Shown here one piece after another: positions 26,402 to 33,484 of a stretch of 64,000 nt of DNA (its first letter is position 1; the number at the start of each line of letters is the position of its first letter). Under the pieces are notes generated by a model, which made no database searches, was not told the DNA's origin, and saw nothing but the letters and a program-made list of their open reading frames with translations. This DNA comes from WHSW01 sp963749365. Its GTDB lineage: Bacteria > Actinomycetota > Thermoleophilia > Solirubrobacterales > 70-9. The translations under genes and the position numbers were made by a program. The stretch spans positions 1,178,001 to 1,242,000 of the forward strand of contig CAVVME010000003.1 in NCBI GenBank assembly GCA_963749365.1, read 5' to 3'.

Positions 26402-27459
26402 GGTCGCGCCAGCGCGAGCTCGCCCTCGAGCTCGAGGTGGGCGGCGAAGCGGGCGACCGCTTTCGCGAGCTCGGATCGTTCCTCGCGTCCGAGTGGCTTG
26501 AACACGGTCGCCTCCACGGTCACCGTGTGCTTCGACAGCGTTCGCTTCCAACCGCCCACGGTGCGGCCGTCGATCGAGATCGTCCGGGTCAGGAGGCCCT
26601 CGCGGGGCGGCTCACGGACGAGGTCGACGCGCAGGTCCTTGTAGGCGACGATCAGCTCGTCGTAGGTGGGCAGCAGCAGGCAGCGGCTGCGCGCCCGAGC
26701 CTCGGCCGCAGGACCGAGGGTGAACCAGGGCGTCTCGTCGTCGCCGAGCGTCCGCTCGATCTCCTCGCAGAGCCCGATCGCCGCACGGGCCTGGGTCAGC
26801 GTCAGCCCCGACCACCAGGCGAAGTCCCGCGCGGTCGCCGGCCCGTGGCTTTGGAAATAGCGCCGTGCGAGCTCGGCGAGGGCGGCGTCGCCGATCGGCC
26901 CCGGATCGGGCGGGACCCGGTCGTCGAAGAGCACGTAGGTCTGCTGCTTGCCGCGCGGTGGCCCGCTGACGATCAGCTGCTCGACCTCGGCGTGCCCGAA
27001 GAGGTGGCCGAGCCTGATCGAGTCGCCCTCGATCCCGAGGCCCGCGACCAGCTCCTTGCGCGTCCGCGGCTCGCCCCCCGCAAGCTCGCGGGCGAACGCC
27101 CGGTGCGCTCGGGCGAGAGTCGTGCCGTCCAAGCCGAGCTTGCGGTACCAGTAGCGAAGCGCCTGGTGGACGCGCGGCGCCGTCAGCCGCAGGAGCCAGC
27201 GCAGGTCCTCGGCGGCGACGAAGTGCCAGGTCGGCCGCATCACATGGGTTCGCAGGATCTCGCCGTCGGCAAACGCCCGCTCCACCTCTGTCGCGGTCGG
27301 CGCGCCTCCGAGCCGCTCCGCCAGCGACCACTTGACCTCGGCGAGCTCCTGCGCCTGCACCGCTCCCGACCAGCGAACCGCATCGCAGACCGAGGCCAGC
27401 GGCTGGCCGGCGAGCCGCTGGCTCGCGTGCCGGCGCCGGATCGTCGCCAGCGGATCCAG
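26398..27459 (-). CDS. Winged-helix DNA-binding domain protein (HTH_42/DUF1006 type)
   Basis: About 353 residues. Segments characteristic of this family of tandem winged helices are present: RRRHASQRLAGQPL, AVQAQELAEVKWS, the THVMRPTWHFVAAEDLRWLL block, RRYFQSHGPATARDFAWWSGL and LLPTYDELIVAYKDL. Relatives include DNA glycosylase-like AlkX/YcaQ proteins that act on damaged or cross-linked DNA, although many members are uncharacterised. There is no ATG, GTG or TTG before the conserved N-terminus; the first usable codon is CTG 27459, 5 nt after the GT4 stop, so start by re-initiation is proposed. A role in the glycan pathway is not implied. Confidence 0.75.
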   Translation of the reverse strand: MDPLATIRRRHASQRLAGQPLASVCDAVRWSGAVQAQELAEVKWSLAERLGGAPTATEVERAFADGEILRTHVMRPTWHFVAAEDLRWLLRLTAPRVHQALRYWYRKLGLDGTTLARAHRAFARELAGGEPRTRKELVAGLGIEGDSIRLGHLFGHAEVEQLIVSGPPRGKQQTYVLFDDRVPPDPGPIGDAALAELARRYFQSHGPATARDFAWWSGLTLTQARAAIGLCEEIERTLGDDETPWFTLGPAAEARARSRCLLLPTYDELIVAYKDLRVDLVREPPREGLLTRTISIDGRTVGGWKRTLSKHTVTVEATVFKPLGREERSELAKAVARFAAHLELEGELALARP

Positions 27460-27463
27460 CCGG

Positions 27464-28657
27464 CTAGGCCCGAGTCGGGTCGCCGACCAGCTCCCGGTAG
27501 ATCTTGGAGGTGCGCTCGGCGACGTCGGCCCAGTCGAAGCGCAGGATGTGCTCCGACCCCTCGGCGACGAGTCGCTCGCGCAGCCCGGGATCGGTGAGCA
27601 CGCGCTCGACCATCTCGCCGAGCGAGTCAGAATCGCGGGCGCGGAAGCGCAGCCCGACCTCGCCGTGGGAGACGATCTCGCGCAGACCGCCGGTGTCGGC
27701 GACGATGCAGGGGCAGTCCGAAGCCATCGCCTCGAGCGCGACGAGCCCGAACGGCTCGTAGAGCGAGGGGACCACGCAGACGTCGGCAATCCGGTAGAGC
27801 GAGTGCAGGACGTCGTCGCCGATCCAGCCCAGGAACGTGCCGTGCTCCATCAGGCCGAGGTCGGCCGCCTGCTTTCGCAGCTCCGGCTCGTGGGTGCCCG
27901 AGCCGGCGACCAGGAAGCGGGTGCCTGGGACGGCATCGATCAGCCGCGGCATCGCCTCGAGCGCGAGCTGAAAGCCCTTCTCGTAGACGAGCCGGCCGAT
28001 CAGCAGGACCAGCTTCTGATCGGCACGGGCGAACTCGGCCCGCAGCCTGCGCAGCTCGGGCTCGTCCTGAGGCTGCAGGTCGTCCGCGTCGATCCCGTTC
28101 GGGATCACGGTCACCCGCTCCTCCTCGATCCCGAAGATGTCGGCGATCTGCTCGCGCATGTAGTACGAGCAGGCGATCACCCGATCGGAGCGGTTCGCGA
28201 TCCAGCGCTCGACCCCGTGGATATGCGATTGCGGGTGCTTGTCGACCCAGCCCTGATGCCGGCCGTGCTCGGTCGCGTGGATCGTCGTCACCAACGGCGC
28301 TCCAAAGCGTCGCGAGAGGTGGTCGCCGGCCATCGCGACGAGCCAGTCGTGGCCGTGGACGAGGTCGAACGCGAACCGGTCGCCGAGCTCGACTCCGGCG
28401 GCGAGCATGTCGGAGTTCATCCGCTCGACCCAGGCCACGAACTCGCCCAGGTCGGTGGGCCGGGTGGGCTCGCGGACGCGGTGGATCTGCACCCCGCCGG
28501 CCATCTCCTCCTCGGGCGACTCCTCGCCGCCACGGGTAAGCACGTGGACCTCGGTGCCCTGTCCGGCGAGGTTCTCGGACAGCTTGCGGACATGCCTGGC
28601 GAGGCCACCCTCGATCAGCGGCGGGTACTCCCAGGAGAGGATCAGGGCTCTGGTCAA
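27464..28657 (-). CDS. GT4 family alpha-glucosyltransferase, glycogen-synthase-like
   Basis: 397 residues. GT-B retaining glycosyltransferase with the GT5/GT4 glucan-synthase start SWEYPPLIEGGLARHV near 7-22, HGHDW near 96, VIPNGID, the sugar-nucleotide site GRLVYEKGF and the donor motif PSLYEPFGLVALEAMA (E-x7-E). Elongates an alpha-1,4-glucan from an NDP-glucose donor. TTG 28657 overlaps the GH57 stop (TTGA). The order methyltransferase-GH57-GT4 equals Rv3030-Rv3031-Rv3032 of M. tuberculosis, where the GT4 builds the backbone of methylglucose lipopolysaccharide. General glycogen synthesis is the alternative. Confidence 0.88.
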   Translation of the reverse strand: MTRALILSWEYPPLIEGGLARHVRKLSENLAGQGTEVHVLTRGGEESPEEEMAGGVQIHRVREPTRPTDLGEFVAWVERMNSDMLAAGVELGDRFAFDLVHGHDWLVAMAGDHLSRRFGAPLVTTIHATEHGRHQGWVDKHPQSHIHGVERWIANRSDRVIACSYYMREQIADIFGIEEERVTVIPNGIDADDLQPQDEPELRRLRAEFARADQKLVLLIGRLVYEKGFQLALEAMPRLIDAVPGTRFLVAGSGTHEPELRKQAADLGLMEHGTFLGWIGDDVLHSLYRIADVCVVPSLYEPFGLVALEAMASDCPCIVADTGGLREIVSHGEVGLRFRARDSDSLGEMVERVLTDPGLRERLVAEGSEHILRFDWADVAERTSKIYRELVGDPTRA

Positions 28658-30120
28658 GGTTCGAGCAGCGGGCTGAGGCTGAGGTCGGGCGCCAAGTTGC
28701 GCAGCCGGGGATCGGGCTCCTGCGCGCCGCAGTCTATGGCCTCGAGCAGCGCCCAGGCGTGGCCGGTGCTGCGCTCCCACGGGTAGTCGCCCGCCTCTCT
28801 GCGGCGATCGAGAAACGCCCAGTCGCTCGCCTGCAGGGCGAGCAGCTCGCGGGCGGCGCGACGGCCCGCGTTCGGAGCGATCCCGGTCCCGAGGCCGCGC
28901 AGGACCCTGAGCTCGAGCCGCCGCGCCGCCCGCGCCAGGTCGGCCACCTGCGGCGAGTCCCAGGTTCGCATGTCCTTGCCCTCGCCCCAGGTCGAGGCCC
29001 GCAGTGGTCGGGGTTCGGCGCGGTGACGCTGGGCGGCCTCGCCGAGCGTGATCGGCTCGAGGCCGTGCTCGGACGCGACCCGGAGCAGCTCGGCGAGCCA
29101 CTCCGGTCCCTCCCACCACCAGTGCCCGAGCAGTTCGGTGTCGATCGCGAACACGAGCAGCCCGCGGCCTCCCGACCCGGCCGCGAACCGCTCCAGCCGC
29201 GCGGCCGCGGCGCGCGCGAACTCGTGCGCATGCTCGCGGGCGCGCGCCGACGCCACCTCGGGGTCGTAGGGGTCGCCCCCGATCGCCCAGGGGCGGGCGC
29301 CGCGCAGCGACCTGCGGTGAAAGTCGGCGTAGACCGGGTCGGAGGGGTAGCCGTCAAGGGACCAGACCCAGCTCACCGCCTCCCAATCGATCGGGAAGGC
29401 GACCGGCCCGGCGGCGGTGGCGATCGGCGTCAGCGCCGCGAGCCCGGACTCGTGAGCGCTCTGGTCGGTGCAGAAGTAGCCCAGAGCACGCTCGGCGAGC
29501 AGCGCCTCGAGGCCGGGCTCATAGGCGCACTCGGGAAGCCAGAACCCGGCCGGATCCCCGAACCGGCGCCGGTGCGAGCGCAGGCCGGCGTCGATCTGCA
29601 GCCGCCGCCCGGCGCGCGTGGCGAGCAGCGGCATCACCGCGTGGGTGGCCGCCGAGCTGATCAGCTCGACGCGGCCGCTCTTCCCGGGCTCGCCGAACAG
29701 CCCGGTGAGATCCCGATCGAGGCGCTCGACGTGGTCGAGCGCGACACGGTAACGCCGCGCTTCCGCCTCGCAGGCGCGCCCGAGGGCCGGCTCGAGCTCG
29801 GTCGCGTCCGTCTCGCAGGCGCGAATCCGAAACTCGCGGGTGAACTCGCGCAGGCGCTCGTCGACTCCCGGCGCCTCGAGCTGGTCGGCGAGCACCGGGG
29901 TGACCGTCATCGTCAGCGCCGCGGCGCGCTCGCAGACCGGCGCGTAGGAGCGGATCACGGCGTCGAACAGCCACTCCTCCCCGAACGGGTAGGTGCCAAA
30001 CCCCTCGACGTAGGGCATGTGGGAGTGGAGGACGATCGCAAGGGAACCAATGCCCGCCGCCTCCTCCGCTTCGCGCCCGGGGGCGGCGGGGTCGGTTGCG
30101 GATCCCTCCGCCGGGCTCAC
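28654..30120 (-). CDS. GH57 family 1,4-alpha-glucan branching enzyme
   Basis: 488 residues. The GH57 barrel starts with VLHSHMPYV near 30-38. The nucleophile Glu is E197 in GFWLPECAYEPG and the acid/base Asp is D327 in FAIDTELLGHWWWEG, both as in Thermus and Thermococcus branching enzymes. The DUF1957 C-terminal helical domain follows, with the WGEGKDMRTWDSP segment. Transfers an alpha-1,4 chain segment to make alpha-1,6 branches. GTG 30120 overlaps the methyltransferase stop as GTGA. Followed by the GT4 gene with a TTGA overlap, so the two glucan enzymes are co-translated. Confidence 0.92.
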   Translation of the reverse strand: MSPAEGSATDPAAPGREAEEAAGIGSLAIVLHSHMPYVEGFGTYPFGEEWLFDAVIRSYAPVCERAAALTMTVTPVLADQLEAPGVDERLREFTREFRIRACETDATELEPALGRACEAEARRYRVALDHVERLDRDLTGLFGEPGKSGRVELISSAATHAVMPLLATRAGRRLQIDAGLRSHRRRFGDPAGFWLPECAYEPGLEALLAERALGYFCTDQSAHESGLAALTPIATAAGPVAFPIDWEAVSWVWSLDGYPSDPVYADFHRRSLRGARPWAIGGDPYDPEVASARAREHAHEFARAAAARLERFAAGSGGRGLLVFAIDTELLGHWWWEGPEWLAELLRVASEHGLEPITLGEAAQRHRAEPRPLRASTWGEGKDMRTWDSPQVADLARAARRLELRVLRGLGTGIAPNAGRRAARELLALQASDWAFLDRRREAGDYPWERSTGHAWALLEAIDCGAQEPDPRLRNLAPDLSLSPLLEP

Positions 30121-30878
30121 GCGTGGCAGACCGCGACGAAATCGAGCGCTCGGTCGAGGTCGGCCTTGGGGGCGCGGCGAAGCGCAAAGTCCGAGGCGGA
30201 GATCGCGGGGACGAAGCGGCCATAGAACGGCTTCGTGATCCGCAGAGCGGTGTGAACCCGGTCCCACCCAGCGCGCAGGGCGAGCTCGTGCAGCCACAGC
30301 TTGCGGGCGTGAAAGACCCCGAACAGCTCGATCCGCGAGAAGCGCGGCTCGAGCAGCTCGAGATACTCGGCCGCCGTGTACTCGCGCAGATGCCACGGGT
30401 TGTCGGACTTCGCGGCGCCGGGAGGCGCGAGGGTGAGCCGGTTCGGGGTCGAGACGTAGCTCACCGGGGCCGTCGCCGCAAAGCGATCGAGCAGGGCGCC
30501 GGGCTCCTCGACGTGCTCGATCGTCTGCAGGAAGACGATCGCGTCGCATGGCCCGCGAAAGGACTCGACCAGGTCGCGCTCGTAGCGCAGGTTGGGACGC
30601 ACGTAGCGCAGCCGAGCGTGCTCGTGGGCATCGGGGTTGGCGTCGACCCCAACCACCTCGCGGCCGCTGCGGGCGAGCAGGTCGGAGCCGTAGCCCTCGC
30701 CACAGGCGAGGTCGGCGACCGCGAGGCCGGCCACCCGCGCCGCGATCCACTCATAGACAGCCAGATGGCGACGAAACCAGTAGTTCTCCTCCGGCAGGTC
30801 GGGGAGGGTGCGCTCGCCGGTCAGTGCCAGCGCCGGTACCCCGGGCGGCTGATCCTGCTGCACAGGCGCCTCTTCCAC
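30117..30878 (-). CDS. SAM-dependent methyltransferase (Rv3030-like)
   Basis: 253 residues. Class I methyltransferase: the SAM loop DLACGEGYGSDLL near 58-70, acidic strand end VVGVDANPDAHEHA, and motif IVFLQTIEHVEEPGALL. After the core comes an aromatic-rich C-terminal part with NPWHLREYTAAEY. GTG 30878 is preferred over ATG 30920 since a TACGGT box (30887-30892) is 8 nt upstream. First gene of the tight methyltransferase-GH57-GT4 operon (overlap GTGA), so a sugar O-methyltransferase acting on the glucan is the natural reading. The acceptor position is unknown. Confidence 0.82.
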   Translation of the reverse strand: MEEAPVQQDQPPGVPALALTGERTLPDLPEENYWFRRHLAVYEWIAARVAGLAVADLACGEGYGSDLLARSGREVVGVDANPDAHEHARLRYVRPNLRYERDLVESFRGPCDAIVFLQTIEHVEEPGALLDRFAATAPVSYVSTPNRLTLAPPGAAKSDNPWHLREYTAAEYLELLEPRFSRIELFGVFHARKLWLHELALRAGWDRVHTALRITKPFYGRFVPAISASDFALRRAPKADLDRALDFVAVCHA

Positions 30879-30886
30879 GGTCGCTG

Positions 30887-30920
30887 ACCGTAGAGCTTCG
30901 CGGGGGCGAGCACCTACCAT
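30887..30920. promoter_or_regulatory. Divergent -10 boxes of the two methyltransferase genes
   Basis: Minus strand TACGGT (30887-30892) is 8 nt before GTG 30878. Plus strand TACCAT (30915-30920) is 8 nt before GTG 30929. Both starts would be leaderless, and the choice excludes the competing ATG at 30920, which lies inside the plus-strand box. Confidence 0.5.
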
Positions 30921-30928
30921 CTGCCGCC

Positions 30929-31831
30929 GTGCCAGCGACGCCGGAGCAGATCAAGGACGCGAACACCCGCTACCACGATGTCGCGGCAGCCGAGTACGAC
31001 GCCAAGTGGGGAATCGACTTCGGCGAGCTCGGCCGCGAGCAGGTGCGCACCAAGCTCGCCAAGGCGCTCGGCGGTGATCCGACCCCGTTCGGCGACGCGC
31101 TCGAGATCGGCGCCGGCACCGGCTACTTCAGCCTCAACCTCGCCCAGCTCGGGCTGATCGAGCGCCCGACCGCGACCGATATCTCGGCCGGGATGCTGGC
31201 GACGCTCGCGGCCACGGCGGACCGGCTCGGAGTCGAGGTCGAGACGGTCGAGGCCGAGGCCGAGCGACTTCCCTTCGCCGCGCGCTCCTTCGACCTCGTC
31301 CTCGGCCACGCGGTGCTCCACCACATTCCCGACCCCGGGCGGGCGTTCGGGGAGTTCGCCCGGGTCCTGCGCCCGGGGGGCGTGGTCGCGTTCTGCGGCG
31401 AGCCCTCACGCTACGGCGACCTGATCTCGACGCTCCCCAAGCGAGCCGGGCTGCTCGCCGCTCCGGCCTGGCGGCGTCTGGTCGGAGCCTCGGCTGCCCG
31501 CAGCGGCATCGAGCACGCGATCGACGGCCACCACCTCGAGCCCGAGGTCGACGTGCACGCGTTCGCGCCCTCGCAGCTCTCCGCGCTCGCTCGCGCAGCC
31601 AGCTTCGCGGACGTGCGCGTCGGCGGCGAGGAGCTGCTCGCCAGCGCGCACGGCTGGCTGCTGCGCAGCCTCGAGGCGAGCGCTGAGCCCGACGAGATCC
31701 CGCCGGCGTGGCGGCGCTTCGCCTTCCGCAGCTATCTCGCCCTGCAACTAGTCGACGCGACCCTGCTCGAGCCACGGCTCCCGGCGCGGCTCTTCTACAA
31801 CCTCGTGCTCAGCGCCCGCAAGCCCGGCTGA
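30929..31831 (+). CDS. SAM-dependent methyltransferase with C-terminal extension
   Basis: 300 residues. Class I methyltransferase domain (about 25-160) with ALEIGAGTGYFSLNL as SAM loop, ATDISAGML, and LVLGHAVLHHIPDPG as motif II/III. The remaining 140 residues are a helical extension with SYLALQLVDATLLEPRLP near the end. GTG 30929 is set by TACCAT. Divergent from the Rv3030-like gene across about 50 bp, so joint control is likely; it may be a second methyltransferase for the same glycan or an unrelated small-molecule enzyme. Confidence 0.82.
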   Translation: MPATPEQIKDANTRYHDVAAAEYDAKWGIDFGELGREQVRTKLAKALGGDPTPFGDALEIGAGTGYFSLNLAQLGLIERPTATDISAGMLATLAATADRLGVEVETVEAEAERLPFAARSFDLVLGHAVLHHIPDPGRAFGEFARVLRPGGVVAFCGEPSRYGDLISTLPKRAGLLAAPAWRRLVGASAARSGIEHAIDGHHLEPEVDVHAFAPSQLSALARAASFADVRVGGEELLASAHGWLLRSLEASAEPDEIPPAWRRFAFRSYLALQLVDATLLEPRLPARLFYNLVLSARKPG

Positions 31832-31856
31832 GCGGCGCGCCGTATACGCTCGCCGC

Positions 31857-32264
31857 GTGGCACACGCGGGCCAGGTGATCGGCCAGGGCGGCTTTCGGCT
31901 GCGACTGATCAAGACCGCCGCCGAGACCCACGGCGAGCTGCTCGAGATGGAGGCCAGCTACGCAGGTGACGGCCCGCTGCCGCCCGAGCACCTCCACCCG
32001 AGCCAGCTCGAGCGCTTCGAGGTCCTCGAGGGTGCGATGCGGACGATGATCGCCGGAGTCGAGCGCCGCTACGAGGCCGGCGAAGCGTTCGAGGTCCCGG
32101 CCGGCACCCCGCACCAGATGGCCGGCGACGGCCCGGCCCGCGTGCACTGGCGGGTGACGCCGGCGCTGCGCACAGCCGAGTTCTTCGAGCAACTCCACGG
32201 CGGCACCGCCGGCGCGGACTTCCTCGACGAGTTCAGCGCCGAGTTCCGGCTCACGGCCGCCTAG
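31857..32264 (+). CDS. Cupin-domain protein
   Basis: 135 residues forming one conserved cupin barrel. Motif 1 is PPEHLHPSQLERFEVLEG (His/His/Glu metal ligands) and motif 2 is VPAGTPHQMAGDGPARVHW. Single-domain cupins of this sort are dioxygenases, isomerases or binding proteins; the substrate cannot be told. GTG 31857 has TACGCT at 31845-31850, 6 nt upstream. It follows the second methyltransferase by 25 nt in the same direction but has its own box, so it could be expressed both ways. Confidence 0.82.
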   Translation: MAHAGQVIGQGGFRLRLIKTAAETHGELLEMEASYAGDGPLPPEHLHPSQLERFEVLEGAMRTMIAGVERRYEAGEAFEVPAGTPHQMAGDGPARVHWRVTPALRTAEFFEQLHGGTAGADFLDEFSAEFRLTAA

Positions 32265-32333
32265 ATGATTGATTCCGATTCGCGTGTGCGCGGGGGCGCA
32301 CGGGGCCGAGTCCGGTCGTGGACGGGCGACGAA

Positions 32334-32355
32334 GCGCGTGCCCGTGGGCACGCGC
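32334..32355. terminator. 10-bp perfect hairpin between cupin and zincin genes
   Basis: GCGCGTGCCC-GT-GGGCACGCGC, a perfect inverted repeat 70 nt after the cupin stop. A smaller GTGCGC-GGGG-GCGCAC hairpin precedes it at about 32285-32301. There is no T-tract, as expected for terminators in very high-GC actinobacteria. It could instead be a regulatory element of the downstream gene. The rest of the 177-nt gap shows no coding sign. Confidence 0.45.
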
Positions 32356-32441
32356 GAGGCAGGACGGGCACGATCCGGCGAAGGTATCCGTGCGTCATCC
32401 GCGTGCGCGGGAATTCGGGATCACTCATCTAGCCTGAACGG

Positions 32442-33014
32442 ATGCGCGAGATCTTCGGCCCGCCGCTGCGGGCAGCCGCCCTGGTCGCGTTTCTCACCGG
32501 CCTCGTCGTGCTCGTCCTCAACCCGCCCTCGTTCGGCGGGCTCGGCGACCTGCTCACCGTGCTCGCCGCCGCGACCGCGATCGTCCTGATCACCGCCTGG
32601 GCGACCGTGGCGCTGATCGGCAAGGAGATCCCGGAGCCCGAGTTCCGGCGCCTGGTCGACCGCAGCGACGCTCTCGCCTCGCTCCCACCACCGGATCGCG
32701 AGCCGAGCGAGTTCGACGAGCTGGTGATCCGGGCGCTCGACGACCTGCCCGAGCCCTTCCGCGAGGTGCTCGAGCGCACTCCGGTGACCGTCTCCGACCG
32801 CGGCCACGAGCACCGCGCCTACGGCCACTACATCGGCGCCACCGTCGCCCGCGACACCTACCCCGACCACATCGTGATCTACCGGGACACGCTCGAGCGC
32901 GACTTCGGCCACGACCCCGAGCTGCTCCGGGCGCAGGTCGAGCGCACGGTTCGCCACGAGCTCGCCCACCATCTCGGCTGGGACGAGGGCGGTGTCCACG
33001 GGCTCGGGCTCTGA
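32442..33014 (+). CDS. Membrane-anchored minimal zinc metallopeptidase
   Basis: 190 residues. Two hydrophobic helices (about 11-28 and 33-58) precede a soluble domain containing the zincin motif HELAHHLGWDE near 174-184, with H-E-x-x-H plus a downstream acidic residue, of the MetP1-like small zincin family (PF06262 type). That family usually lacks membrane segments, so the anchor is unusual. The domain is preceded by LDDLPEPFREVLERTPV, typical of the family. ATG 32442 is 6 nt after TAGCCT (32430-32435). Peptidase activity is suggested by the intact motif but not shown. Confidence 0.82.
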   Translation: MREIFGPPLRAAALVAFLTGLVVLVLNPPSFGGLGDLLTVLAAATAIVLITAWATVALIGKEIPEPEFRRLVDRSDALASLPPPDREPSEFDELVIRALDDLPEPFREVLERTPVTVSDRGHEHRAYGHYIGATVARDTYPDHIVIYRDTLERDFGHDPELLRAQVERTVRHELAHHLGWDEGGVHGLGL

Positions 33015-33050
33015 GCGCGAACCGCCCGCGATCGCCGATCGCCGCGTTGA

Positions 33051-33464
33051 TCAGCCGATCGAGGCCCGGGCGGCCGACTCGTCGTAGAACTCGCGGTACC
33101 GGGCCACCTTCGAGTCGCGGAACGTGAACACCGCGTAGACCGTGGCCTGCGCCGGAGCGCCACTGCCCTGTCCCTGGGCGCGCTCGCGCGCGACGACGAG
33201 GACGTGATCCCCGAGGTCCTCGATCCGCTCGGCCTCGACCCGGTACTCGTCCCACTGCTCGAGCCAGTGCTCGAACGAGCGCCGAATCCCCTCGTGGCCC
33301 CGGTAGGTCTTGGCGTCGACTCGCTCGGGCGCCTCGATCCACTCGGCGTCGGGCGCGAACAGGGCCGGGATCATCTCCGGCAGCGCCGCGAGGATCTCCT
33401 CCTTGTCCCACGTGTCATCGCGTTCGAAGATCGCCCGGACGATGGCGACGTTCTGCTCGGACAC
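33051..33464 (-). CDS. SnoaL-like NTF2-fold protein
   Basis: 137 residues, starting with a helix (NVAIVRAIFER) and containing FAPDAEWIEAPERVDAKTYRGHEGIRR, the standard SnoaL-like pattern, then strands ending VARYREFYDESAA. Similar in size and layout to the gene at 4382 but only distantly alike. GTG 33464 has TAGGCT at 33471-33476, 6 nt upstream. Lies between the zincin and the DipZ-like gene, apparently alone. Ligand or reaction unknown; many relatives are limonene-epoxide-hydrolase-like or ketosteroid-isomerase-like. Confidence 0.8.
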   Translation of the reverse strand: MSEQNVAIVRAIFERDDTWDKEEILAALPEMIPALFAPDAEWIEAPERVDAKTYRGHEGIRRSFEHWLEQWDEYRVEAERIEDLGDHVLVVARERAQGQGSGAPAQATVYAVFTFRDSKVARYREFYDESAARASIG

Positions 33465-33484
33465 GACCGCAGCCTATCCGCCCC

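Noticed and set aside
30879..30920. ATG 30920 as start of the Rv3030-like methyltransferase
   Set aside because: It lies within the TACCAT box of the divergent gene and would add residues without homology; GTG 30878 has its own box 8 nt upstream.
32285..32355. tRNA or other structured RNA in the cupin-zincin gap
   Set aside because: The two hairpins do not form a cloverleaf, and no anticodon or TTCGA-type T-loop arrangement is present.
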